Origin: Bordetella parapertussis
GTDB taxonomy: Bacteria; Pseudomonadota; Gammaproteobacteria; Burkholderiales; Burkholderiaceae_C
Length of the DNA stretch: 5,370 nucleotides
Direction: 5' to 3'
Assembly (NCBI GenBank): GCA_943328885.2
Contig: CALQBT020000219.1
Location: 1 to 5,370 of the forward strand
Shown here piece after piece: positions 1 to 5,370 of this stretch (position 1 is its first letter; the number at the start of each line of letters is the position of its first letter). A program made the position numbers and the translations under genes. A model generated the notes under the pieces. That model had not been told where the DNA came from, did not search any database, and was given only the letters and a program-made list of their open reading frames with translations.

Positions 1-772
1 ACTTGCCCATCACGTCGGCAAAGCCCAGCACCAGTGCGGCGACCAGCGGGCCGGTGATCGAACTGGAGCCGCCTACCGCACAGACGATCAGGAAATAGAC
101 CATGAACTTCAATGGGAAGGTCGGGTCGAGCCCGAGGATATCTGCGCCCAGCGCTCCGCCCAGACCAGCCAGACCCGAGCCGACCGCGAAGGTCAGCAGG
201 AAGATCCGGTTGACCGGGATGCCCAGCCCGGCAGCGACCCGCGGATCATCGACCGCTGCGCGCAAGCGGCTGCCGAAGCGGGTTTTCGCCAGCACCGCTT
301 GCAGTCCCAGTGCCAGCGCGAAGCAGTTCGCGATGATGAACAGGCGGTAAGCGCCCATGCCCAACCTCCACGCACCCGTGCCGAACTCGAAGCGCTGACG
401 CAGCCAATCGGGCAGCTGGACGTTCTGCGGCGAGCTGCCCATGATGAAGTCGACCGAGGCCACCGCCATGAAGGTCAGGCCGATCGAGAACAACACTTGG
501 TCGAGATGGGGCTTGCCGTACATCGGCCGGTAGACTAGGCGCTCGAGCAGCGCGCCGGCGGCGGCGGTGGCGATGAAAGCCGCCGGCAGGCAGGCCAGGA
601 AAGGCCAGCCTGCGCGCTGCATCAGCGCGATCAGGATGTAGCCCCCGGCCATCGCGAACGCGCCGTGGGCCAGGTTGATGAAGTTCATCAAGCCCATCGT
701 GACCGCCAACCCGAGCGCCAGCACGAACAGCAGCATGCCGTAGGCGATGCCGTCGAAGAGAAGGGTCAGCAT
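1..772 (-). CDS. livH: LIV-type ABC transporter permease, LivH family (3' end cut by window edge)
   Basis: This is one of the two inner-membrane permease subunits of a LIV/HAAT-type importer, which form the channel that accepts substrate from the periplasmic binding protein. Reading from the ATG at 772 gives 257 codons without a stop up to the left edge. Family members have about 290 residues, so roughly the last 30 are missing. Hydrophobic segments lie near residues 10-30, 40-75, 92-112, 142-160, 190-212 and 222-250. The LivH hallmark near the N-terminus, GLMNFINLAHGAFAMAGGY (residues 27-45), is clear. The cytoplasmic ATPase-contact loop follows at about 163-190 (TRFGSRLRAA, then GLGIPVNR), and a glycine-rich AVGGSSSITGP segment lies at 232-242. 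No in-frame start lies just upstream, and no clear Shine-Dalgarno sequence precedes the ATG. It follows the binding-protein gene by 127 bases on the same strand, so co-transcription is likely. The substrate (leucine/isoleucine/valine, amides, urea or an aromatic acid) cannot be decided. Confidence 0.93.
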   Translation of the reverse strand, partial: MLTLLFDGIAYGMLLFVLALGLAVTMGLMNFINLAHGAFAMAGGYILIALMQRAGWPFLACLPAAFIATAAAGALLERLVYRPMYGKPHLDQVLFSIGLTFMAVASVDFIMGSSPQNVQLPDWLRQRFEFGTGAWRLGMGAYRLFIIANCFALALGLQAVLAKTRFGSRLRAAVDDPRVAAGLGIPVNRIFLLTFAVGSGLAGLGGALGADILGLDPTFPLKFMVYFLIVCAVGGSSSITGPLVAALVLGFADVMGK

Positions 773-823
773 GAAATCGGGCAGGTCATCGCGGAAGGCA
801 CACTGAGGGCGTCGCAGCAAACA

Positions 824-898
824 GACGCCGCGGAACCGGCTCTGCCGGGCCGCTGGCGTCGCCCCCCAAGGGGGAGCGGCCGCAGGCCGCTTCGGGGG
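824..898. repeat. Tandem strong hairpins in the spacer between binding-protein and permease genes
   Basis: Two GC-rich inverted repeats lie side by side just after the stop codon of the binding-protein gene. The first (862-898) has a perfect 7-bp stem, AGCGGCC (875-881) with GGCCGCT (885-891), and a 3-base GCA loop. It is flanked by C6 (862-867) and G5 (894-898), which can pair outside it; a second G5 at 870-874 can instead pair with the C-run. The second (824-860) has GACGCC/GGCGTC (824-829/855-860), GCGG/CCGC (830-833/850-853) and CCGGC/GCCGG (836-840/844-848) around a TCT loop, giving 15 pairs with a small bulge and a small internal loop. Only a weak T-rich stretch (TGTTTG) follows on the transcribed strand. 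mRNA stabilisation or partial termination is therefore more likely than complete termination. It resembles the multi-copy intergenic palindromes common in Comamonadaceae-type genomes. Confidence 0.7.
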
Positions 899-899
899 A

Positions 900-2060
900 T
901 TACTTCAACTTGCCGGGATCCTTCACCGATTTCAGCGTGTCGAACTCGACGTTGTAGAGCTGACCGTTGACCCTCTCCACCTTGCGGATGTAGACGTCCT
1001 GCACGACATCGCGGGTCTGGGCATCGATCAGCACCGGGCCGCGCGGGCTCTCGAAGAGTTGGCCTTTCATCGCGGCCAGCAGCGCGTCGCCACCGGCGCC
1101 TTTGGTGGTGTCGAGCGCTTTGAAGATCACCCGCATGCCGTCATAACCGCCGACCGACATGAAGTTGGGCCGGAACTTGTTGGCGGCCTGGAAATCGGCG
1201 ACGTACTTCTTGTTGGCCGGGCTGTTGTGCGCGGCCGAGTAGTGGTGCGAATTGACCACCCCCAGCGCGACATCGCCCATGTCGTTCAACTGATCGTCGT
1301 CGGTGACGTCGCCGGTGGCGATCAGCTTGATGCCTGCTTTGTCCAAGCCGCGCTCACCGAACTGCTTCATGAACTGCGCGCCCTGACCCGAGGGCAGGAA
1401 GACAAACAGCGCGTCCGGCGACAAGTCGCGTACCTTCTGCAACGCGGGCGCGAAGTCGGCGCCGCGCAGCGGCGTGCGCAGCTTGTCGGTGATCACACCC
1501 CCGTTCAACTGGAACTGGCTCGAGAAGAACTTCTCGGCATCGTTGCCCGGGCCGTAGTCGGCCACCAGCGTGACGACCTTCTTGATCTTGTTCTTGGCAG
1601 CCCACTCGGCGATGCCGATCGAAACCTGCGGCAGTGTGAAGCTGGTGCGAACGATGTAGGGTGAGGCCTCGGTAATCATCGAGGTCGCCGCCGCCATCAC
1701 CACCATCGGGGTCTTGCTCTGAGTGGCGATCGGCGCGGTGGCCAAGGCCAAGGGCGTCAAGCCGAAGCCCGCCAGTGCGACGACCTTGTCGTTGACCACC
1801 AACTCCTGCGCCAGTCGGCGCGTGGTATCGGCCACGCCCGCGTCATCCTTGATGATGACCTCGACCTTCTTGCCGCCGGCCTTGCCGCCGCTCTGCGCCA
1901 TCCACAGCTTGATCGCGGCGTCGATCTGGCGCCCGGTAGAGGCCGATGGGCCGGTCATCGGCAGGATCACACCGATCTTGACGCTGTCCTCAGCCCACAC
2001 AGTGCTGCTGGCCAGCGCAGCCAGGGTCGTGAGGGTCAGCAAATATTGTCGTCTTGTCAT
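900..2060 (-). CDS. LIV-type ABC transporter periplasmic substrate-binding protein (LivK/LivJ-like)
   Basis: This 386-residue protein is the expected length for the type I periplasmic binding proteins of LIV/HAAT transporters, which capture a ligand in the periplasm and deliver it to the permeases. Residues 1-23 form a signal peptide: MTRR, a hydrophobic core, then VWA before the predicted cleavage at A23|E24. The mature protein opens with the classic first strand VKIGVILPMTGPSASTG (27-43). KKVEVIIKDDAG follows (64-75), then the region after the second strand (VALAGFGLTPLALATAPIA, 94-112) and VVTLVADYGPGNDAE (162-176). The second lobe has DALFVFLPSGQGAQFMKQ (216-233), IKLIATGD (244-251) and YDGMRVIFKAL (306-316). 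The ATG at 2058-2060 has a Shine-Dalgarno sequence at good spacing and starts a proper signal peptide. It is the first gene of a minus-strand operon with the LivH permease. The ligand is unknown: this family also binds amides, urea and aromatic acids, so a leucine-specific name would overreach. Confidence 0.95.
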   Translation of the reverse strand: MTRRQYLLTLTTLAALASSTVWAEDSVKIGVILPMTGPSASTGRQIDAAIKLWMAQSGGKAGGKKVEVIIKDDAGVADTTRRLAQELVVNDKVVALAGFGLTPLALATAPIATQSKTPMVVMAAATSMITEASPYIVRTSFTLPQVSIGIAEWAAKNKIKKVVTLVADYGPGNDAEKFFSSQFQLNGGVITDKLRTPLRGADFAPALQKVRDLSPDALFVFLPSGQGAQFMKQFGERGLDKAGIKLIATGDVTDDDQLNDMGDVALGVVNSHHYSAAHNSPANKKYVADFQAANKFRPNFMSVGGYDGMRVIFKALDTTKGAGGDALLAAMKGQLFESPRGPVLIDAQTRDVVQDVYIRKVERVNGQLYNVEFDTLKSVKDPGKLK

Positions 2061-2067
2061 GGGAGAG

Positions 2068-2072
2068 TCTCC
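2068..2072 (-). promoter_or_regulatory. Ribosome binding site of the binding-protein gene
   Basis: On the minus strand GGAGA lies seven bases before the ATG at 2060. It matches the anti-Shine-Dalgarno sequence and supports this start codon. It is the only clear ribosome binding site in the window; the other starts have weak or no such sequence. Confidence 0.75.
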
Positions 2073-2082
2073 AGAGGTTCTA

Positions 2083-2301
2083 CGCGGGTGGGATTGTGCG
2101 CGTCCCTGGCCCTGTCTTGTTTAGGCGCAAGCCCGCAAGCGCGCATCGATGGCCGATCAGCAGCCGATAGCGGTCGGCACGTTGCCGCCATGCGACAGCG
2201 GCGGGCAGGCCAGCGTTCGCTGACACAATTTGGCCGGCCTCGCAGTCGATCAATCGGCCCAGCACGCACTGCAGGCGGAAATCCTGCGTCGCGACCGCGC
2301 C
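2083..2301 (-). pseudogene. Possible remnant of a SpoIIE/PP2C-type phosphatase domain
   Basis: A minus-strand frame is open for 73 codons, bounded by TAG stops at 2302-2304 and 2080-2082, and has no good start or ribosome site. Its middle reads VLGRLIDCEAGQIVSANAGL (residues 13-32), followed about a dozen residues later by DRYRLLIG (43-50). This resembles the SpoIIE/RsbU phosphatase pattern: a strand ending in 'g.lD...G.l..aNAGhpP', then 'v..L..g...lGl'. The usual NAGHPP is NAGLPA here. Third-position G/C is about 70%, lower than in the neighbouring intact genes, which fits decay. No upstream or downstream part of such a protein is seen in any frame. It could equally be a chance open frame in GC-rich DNA, so confidence is low. 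Confidence 0.2.
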
Positions 2302-2331
2302 CTAGGATCCACGTTAGTACCCGATCACCTC

Positions 2332-2347
2332 GCCAAAACTTTTCGGC
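2332..2347 (-). terminator. Weak hairpin after the SapC stop, possible terminator
   Basis: Six bases downstream of the SapC stop codon, the minus strand reads GCCGAAAAGTTTTGGC. It can form a six-pair stem, including one G-U, with an AAGT loop. No U-run follows, so it is a weak candidate. Some end to the two-gene unit is expected here, before the liv promoter region that reads in the same direction. Confidence 0.25.
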
Positions 2348-2353
2348 CCAAAC

Positions 2354-3094
2354 TCAGGCCGACGCTTGGCGTTCGACATGCCACTCCACCAGCCGACCCA
2401 TGTTGCCCAGCGAGATCTGGTGGGCGTGGATCAGCCCCAGCAAGCCGTTGCGGCTGAGCATCAGCACATCCGCATCAGACAGCGCGGCGAGTTTTTGCTC
2501 GTCGATGGTCAGAAATCCATCGACCGTCAGCTTGCCGCCATCGGGCAAAGTCGCATCGAAGCGCATGTCGCGCAGCAAGTCCTTCTCGACCAGCAGCGCC
2601 CCAGCCATGCGAGTGCGCTCGACCTCGGCCTCGAAAGTCTCGAGTTGCTTCTGCACGTTGGTGATGAATTCGGTGGGCGCGCCGTCGGCATCGAACAAGG
2701 CCTGTCCCTCGCTGCCCAGCCCGGGCCAGCTTTCGTCGACACAGACCACCATCTCGTCAGCCGCCACCCGGGCCAGCGCAAACGGGTACAGCCGCAAGAT
2801 CGCTGGCACGTAGCGCACGCGCCACTTATCGCCCTCGATGCACAGGTTCTGCCCGGCCTGCAGGCCGAAGACCGCGACCGGCGCGACCTGCGTCTTGCCG
2901 TCCTGGCCCTTGCCGGCATTGACCCAGACCACGGGAAAGTCCTTGCAGGCATCAGAGAACTCGGTGCCAGCGACGAAAAAGGCATTCAGCGAGGACATCG
3001 TGCGCAGGTCGCGCCTGTTCATGTCGAGCTTGAGGTCGCGGTGCTTGACCCGGTCCAGTGCGACCGCTTTCTTGTGCAGATTTTCGTTGATCAT
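2354..3094 (-). CDS. SapC family protein, function unknown
   Basis: The 246-residue product matches the SapC family (Pfam SapC, about 250 residues), named after a Campylobacter fetus S-layer locus; its biochemical role is not established. Family landmarks include the N-terminal 'H.d.kl' segment (residues 18-23) and GTEFSDACKDFPVVWV (43-58, the usual 'EF..A...yPIVF'). These are followed by VAVFGLQAGQNL (73-84), WRVRYVPAILRLYPFAL (91-107), VCVDES (117-122) and ALFDADGAPTEFI (132-144). TVDGFLTIDEQKLAALSD (190-207) and a C-terminal Leu/His-rich segment (215-235) complete the match. There is no signal peptide or membrane helix, so it looks cytoplasmic. The ATG at 3092-3094 gives full family length; the sequence before it (AGCCACC) is a poor ribosome site. 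It starts 15 bases after the stop of the CNNM/CorC gene on the same strand, so the two are probably co-transcribed and translationally coupled. The three-residue ending after ERQ is ordinary, with no sign of truncation. Confidence 0.88.
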   Translation of the reverse strand: MINENLHKKAVALDRVKHRDLKLDMNRRDLRTMSSLNAFFVAGTEFSDACKDFPVVWVNAGKGQDGKTQVAPVAVFGLQAGQNLCIEGDKWRVRYVPAILRLYPFALARVAADEMVVCVDESWPGLGSEGQALFDADGAPTEFITNVQKQLETFEAEVERTRMAGALLVEKDLLRDMRFDATLPDGGKLTVDGFLTIDEQKLAALSDADVLMLSRNGLLGLIHAHQISLGNMGRLVEWHVERQASA

Positions 3095-3109
3095 GGTGGC
3101 TTTGATAGT

Positions 3110-4408
3110 TTACGCGTCGGTCGCTGCGATTCGGCTGACCAACACCTTGTCGACCCGCTTGCCGTCGAGGTCGACCACCTCGAAACGCCAAGCATCCCAT
3201 TCCACCACATCGGTGGTCTTCGGCAGCCGGCCCAGCAAGAGCATCACCATGCCGGCCAGCGTGTTGTAGCGGCCTCGGTCCTCCTCGGGCAGTTCGCGGA
3301 TCTCGAGCCTGTCCTTCATCTCGGGCACCGGAATCAACCCGTCCATCAGCCAGCTGCCATCGGCGCGTCGCACCGCCCAGGCATCGTCGGCGCTGGGCGG
3401 ACTGAACTCGCCGGTGATGGCTTCGAGCACATCGCGCACCGTGATCACGCCCTGCACGGCGCCGTACTCGTCGACGACGAACACCAGTTCAGCGCCGGTG
3501 GCGCGAAAGTGGTCGAGCAACTCCATGCCCGACAGCGTCTCGGGCACAAACACCGGCGCATGCATCAGCTCGGCCAGGTTCGGCTGCTCGCCGCGCGACA
3601 AGGGCAGCAACAAGTCCTGGGCCTGGATCACGCCAACCACGTCGTCGAGGCCGTCGCGGCAGACCGGGTAGCGCGAGTGGCCGTTGGTCGTCATCTGCGA
3701 CAGCAACTCGGGCAGCGGCGCGTTCTGGGCCAGCCAGGTGATCTCGGCGCGCGGGATCATCATCGAGCCGATCTGGCGCTCGTCGAGGCGGAACACGTTG
3801 CGCACCATCTGGTGCTCCTGGGCCTCGATCACGCCGGCGTCCAGTCCCTCTTCGAGGCTTGCCGCGATCTCCTCCTCGGTCACGCTGCGCGAAGGCGCAT
3901 TGCGGATGCCCAGCAAGCGCAGCGTGGCCTGGGTGCAGGCCGACAGCAGCCACACGAAAGGCCGCATCGCCGACGACAGCATGTCCATCGGCCGCGCCAC
4001 CAGCACCGCTACGCGCTCGGGGTACATCTGGCCCAAACGCTTGGGCACCAACTCGCCGAAGATGATGGTCAGGAAGGTGATGATCACGACCACCAGTGCG
4101 GTCGCGGTGACGTCCATCGCGCGGTGGCCGAGCAGCGGGAAGATCTTCATCAACCAGCTCGCCAAAGGCTGCGAGAAAGCCGCATCGCCGACGATGCCGT
4201 TGAGCACGCCGATCGAGGTGATGCCGATCTGCACCGTCGACAGCCATTTGGTCGGGTCGTCGTGCAGCACCTGGGCCGCTGCAGCGCCGGGCTCACCGGC
4301 TTCGACCATCACGGCCAATCTGGCCTTGCGCGAGGCGGTCAGCGCCATTTCCGACATGGCGAACAAGGCGTTGAGAAGAATCAGAAAAACCAACAGCGTG
4401 AAGTCCAT
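3110..4408 (-). CDS. CNNM/CBS-pair/CorC-HlyC transporter-associated membrane protein ('hemolysin family', YtfL/PaeA-like)
   Basis: The 432-residue protein has the full three-part layout of the HlyC/CorC family. The CNNM (DUF21) membrane domain covers about residues 1-200, with helices near 2-20, 56-76, 100-118 and 143-160. It includes NALFAMSEMALTASRKARL (13-31), the GIVGDAAFS motif (71-79) and GELVPKRLG (118-126). A linker, EHQMVRNVFRLDERQI (198-213), leads into MIPR and a CBS pair (about 218-335) whose second repeat holds VVDEYGAVQGVITVRDVLEAI (311-331). The CorC_HlyC domain (about 350-428) ends in RFEVVDLDGKRVDKVLVSRI. Relatives are linked to magnesium/cobalt handling and, for YtfL/PaeA of enteric bacteria, to polyamine export; the resemblance to YtfL is good by eye. 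'Hemolysin' is a historical misnomer. An ATG at 4471 would add 21 Arg/Cys-rich residues unlike the family, so the ATG at 4408, beginning MDFTLLVFLI, is preferred. It heads a unit with SapC and is divergent from apaH. Confidence 0.92.
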   Translation of the reverse strand: MDFTLLVFLILLNALFAMSEMALTASRKARLAVMVEAGEPGAAAAQVLHDDPTKWLSTVQIGITSIGVLNGIVGDAAFSQPLASWLMKIFPLLGHRAMDVTATALVVVIITFLTIIFGELVPKRLGQMYPERVAVLVARPMDMLSSAMRPFVWLLSACTQATLRLLGIRNAPSRSVTEEEIAASLEEGLDAGVIEAQEHQMVRNVFRLDERQIGSMMIPRAEITWLAQNAPLPELLSQMTTNGHSRYPVCRDGLDDVVGVIQAQDLLLPLSRGEQPNLAELMHAPVFVPETLSGMELLDHFRATGAELVFVVDEYGAVQGVITVRDVLEAITGEFSPPSADDAWAVRRADGSWLMDGLIPVPEMKDRLEIRELPEEDRGRYNTLAGMVMLLLGRLPKTTDVVEWDAWRFEVVDLDGKRVDKVLVSRIAATDA

Positions 4409-4469
4409 GCAGCGGCGCGGAGGACGCGCCCAGAAGTCAACATGAAGACCAGCGTAGCAGAATCGCCCC
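4409..4469. promoter_or_regulatory. Divergent intergenic region between the CNNM gene and apaH
   Basis: These 61 bases separate the divergent starts at 4408 (minus) and 4470 (plus) and should contain or overlap both promoters. A TTGACT hexamer lies on the minus strand at 4435-4440, but no matching -10 follows at the right distance. No clear Shine-Dalgarno sequence precedes either start. Promoter elements may extend into the coding regions. Confidence 0.35.
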
Positions 4470-5291
4470 ATGCATTACCTCATTGGCGACCTCCAGGGTT
4501 GCTGCGATGCGCTGGACCGCCTGCTGGCCGAGATCGGTTTCTCGCCCTCGCGCGACCATGTCCATGTGCTGGGCGACCTGGTCAACCGCGGCCCCGCGTC
4601 GCTGCGCACGCTGCAGCGCCTGATGGCACTGGGCAATGCAGCGACCTGCCTGCTGGGCAATCACGATCTGCACCTGCTGGCGCTGTCGGTGGGTGCGCGC
4701 AAGCCGCACCGCAGCGACACGCTCGACGACATTCTTGCCAGCCCACAGCGCGAGACCTTGCTCGGATGGCTGCGCCACTGCAAGCTGGCCGACCAGGCCC
4801 AGGGCTGGTTATTGGTCCATGCCGGCGTGGCACCGCAGTGGGATACGGCCAAGACGCTGGCACTGGCGCGAGAGGTCGAAGAGGTGCTGACCGGGCCGGG
4901 CATGGCCGATTTCCTGCGCCAGATGTACGGCAACGACCCCGCGCGATGGGACGACGCGCTGACCGGCCCGCGGCGCTGGCGCATGGTGCTCAACGTGTTG
5001 ACACGCATCCGCTACTGCACGCCTGACGGCACACTGGAGTTCGACACCAAGGACGGCTCGGGTCAAGCACCAGCAGGCCACAGCGCCTGGTTCGACCACC
5101 CCGAGCGGCTGACCCGTGAAACACCGATCGCCTTCGGCCACTGGTCCACGCTGGGACTGCAAAACCGACCCAAACTGCTGGCGCTCGACACCGGCTGCGT
5201 CTGGGGCGGCTCGCTCACTGCCATGCGGGTGGATGGCGGCCGACGCGAAGCGACGCAGGTGCAATGCCACCAGGCGCAGACGCCGGGTTGA
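4470..5291 (+). CDS. apaH: Bis(5'-nucleosyl)-tetraphosphatase, symmetrical (diadenosine tetraphosphatase)
   Basis: ApaH splits diadenosine tetraphosphate (Ap4A) symmetrically into two ADP. It also removes Np4 caps from bacterial RNA, linking it to stress physiology. It is a cytoplasmic metal-dependent enzyme of the PPP phosphoesterase superfamily. The 273-residue product has the expected length, and all core motifs appear in order: GDLQG (residues 6-10), GDLVNRG (35-41), LGNHDLHLLA (62-71), VHAGVAPQWD (116-125) and AFGHW (221-225). The ApaH-specific LDTGCVWGGSLTAMR (239-253) follows near the end. MYGNDPARW (152-160) and NVLTRIRYCTPDG (175-187) also match the family. The first motif has Gln at position 9, where the PPP consensus and E. 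coli ApaH have His. The ATG at 4470 places MHYLIGD in register with E. coli MATYLIGD. The Shine-Dalgarno sequence is weak. The gene stands alone on the plus strand, divergent from the CNNM gene. Confidence 0.97.
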   Translation: MHYLIGDLQGCCDALDRLLAEIGFSPSRDHVHVLGDLVNRGPASLRTLQRLMALGNAATCLLGNHDLHLLALSVGARKPHRSDTLDDILASPQRETLLGWLRHCKLADQAQGWLLVHAGVAPQWDTAKTLALAREVEEVLTGPGMADFLRQMYGNDPARWDDALTGPRRWRMVLNVLTRIRYCTPDGTLEFDTKDGSGQAPAGHSAWFDHPERLTRETPIAFGHWSTLGLQNRPKLLALDTGCVWGGSLTAMRVDGGRREATQVQCHQAQTPG

Positions 5292-5317
5292 GACGGGCCG
5301 GGCGGATCAAGGCTGCC

Positions 5318-5348
5318 GTCTTGCGCAAAGCCTCAGGCCTTGCGAGAC
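5318..5348. terminator. Imperfect hairpin downstream of apaH, possible (bidirectional) terminator
   Basis: Starting 27 bases after the apaH stop codon, GTCT (5318-5321) pairs with AGAC (5345-5348), and CGCAAAGCC (5324-5332) pairs with GGCCTTGCG (5336-5344) with one mismatch. The loop is TCA, and a TG bulge interrupts the left side. That gives 12 pairs. No T-run follows on either strand, so a Rho-independent terminator is not proven. GCCTCA (5330-5335) could alternatively pair with TGAGGC (5364-5369) further on. The placement after apaH and the symmetry make it the best candidate for ending transcription. Confidence 0.4.
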
Positions 5349-5368
5349 AATGGCGTCAGGTCTTGAGG
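5333..5368 (-). CDS. Possible C-terminal codons of a convergent gene (window edge)
   Basis: On the minus strand one frame enters from the right edge and reads PQDLTPLSRKA before a TGA at 5333-5335. The stop codon sits exactly in the loop of the hairpin after apaH, which would suit a gene converging on apaH and sharing its terminator. Eleven codons are far too few to identify a product. A second frame is open to a TGA at 5307-5309, and the reading may be chance. Confidence 0.15.
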   Translation of the reverse strand, partial: PQDLTPLSRKA

Positions 5369-5370
5369 CA

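Larger units (their letters stand above)
2061..2353. other. Intergenic region upstream of the liv operon
   Basis: This 293-base gap lies between the binding-protein start and the SapC stop codon. The promoter for the liv genes should be here, reading leftward, but I found no convincing -35/-10 pair. Short related elements recur: GGCCGAT at 2151-2157 and its reverse complement ATCGGCC at 2253-2259, with another GCCGAT near 2163. These could be halves of regulator sites, but in GC-rich DNA they may be chance. Part of the region may be a degraded gene, listed separately. Confidence 0.5.

Noticed and set aside
824..898. The tandem hairpins as a full intrinsic terminator ending the binding-protein transcript.
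   Set aside because: There is no proper U-run after either stem, and the permease downstream is on the same strand and normally needs the same transcript. Partial termination remains possible.
102..970. Plus-strand open frames across the LivH gene and the spacer.
   Set aside because: LivH reads cleanly on the other strand with all its membrane segments, and these frames have no family resemblance.
1059..1664. A plus-strand open frame of 201 codons inside the binding-protein gene.
   Set aside because: It is antisense to a full-length, well-matched binding protein, has low-complexity composition (Val, Arg, Gly, Gln) and no recognisable domain.
2061..2353. A sigma-70 promoter (TTGATC ... AATTGT at 17-base spacing) for the liv operon on the minus strand.
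   Set aside because: The -10 match is only three of six, no better than chance, so no promoter position is claimed.
3489..4247. A minus-strand frame of 252 codons within the CNNM gene.
   Set aside because: It is an Arg/Asp/Gly/His-rich translation of the same strand in another frame, typical of GC-rich shadow frames, and the CNNM frame is unbroken.
2366..5026. A plus-strand open frame of 886 codons, antisense to the SapC and CNNM genes and then out of frame in apaH.
   Set aside because: It is a by-product of strong G/C third-position bias on the opposite strand. Its protein is His/Gln/Arg/Ala-rich with no domain, while the frames it shadows give clean family matches.
5318..5370. Repeated TCAGGxCTTG motifs (near 5333 and 5356) as a repeat array or attachment site.
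   Set aside because: There are only two short, imperfect copies and no integrase or tRNA nearby; secondary structure explains them better.

Overview
The DNA is GC-rich and every real gene has strongly G/C-biased third codon positions. Together with the gene types, this points to a betaproteobacterium of the order Burkholderiales, probably near Comamonadaceae, Leptothrix or Rubrivivax. That placement is inferred from composition and recalled family resemblance, not from a search. Five protein genes fill most of the window, and no RNA gene, insertion sequence, CRISPR array or phage gene is visible.

Left part (1-2060, minus strand): the start of a LIV-type (branched-chain amino acid/amide family, HAAT) ABC uptake operon. 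The gene for the periplasmic binding protein comes first (900-2060). After a 127-base spacer that can fold into two strong tandem hairpins comes a LivH-type membrane permease (1-772), whose last codons lie beyond the left edge. The second permease and two ATPases of such a system would be expected further left. The ligand cannot be read from the sequence.

Gap (2061-2353): 293 bases upstream of the binding-protein gene. It must hold that operon's control region. It also carries a stop-free minus-strand stretch that looks like a worn-down piece of a SpoIIE/PP2C-type phosphatase; this is tentative.

Middle (2354-4408, minus strand): a two-gene unit. A CNNM/CBS/CorC-HlyC membrane protein (often mislabelled 'hemolysin') is followed 15 bases later by a SapC-family protein of unknown function.

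Right part (4470-5291, plus strand): apaH, the symmetrical Ap4A hydrolase, transcribed divergently from the CNNM gene across a spacer of 61 bases. The last 79 bases hold an imperfect hairpin and possibly the last codons of a convergent gene.

The window is mostly ordinary housekeeping and transport content. The points most worth a second look are the tandem hairpins inside the liv operon, the possible phosphatase remnant, the pairing of SapC with a CNNM exporter-like protein, and the Gln in place of His in the first metal motif of ApaH.
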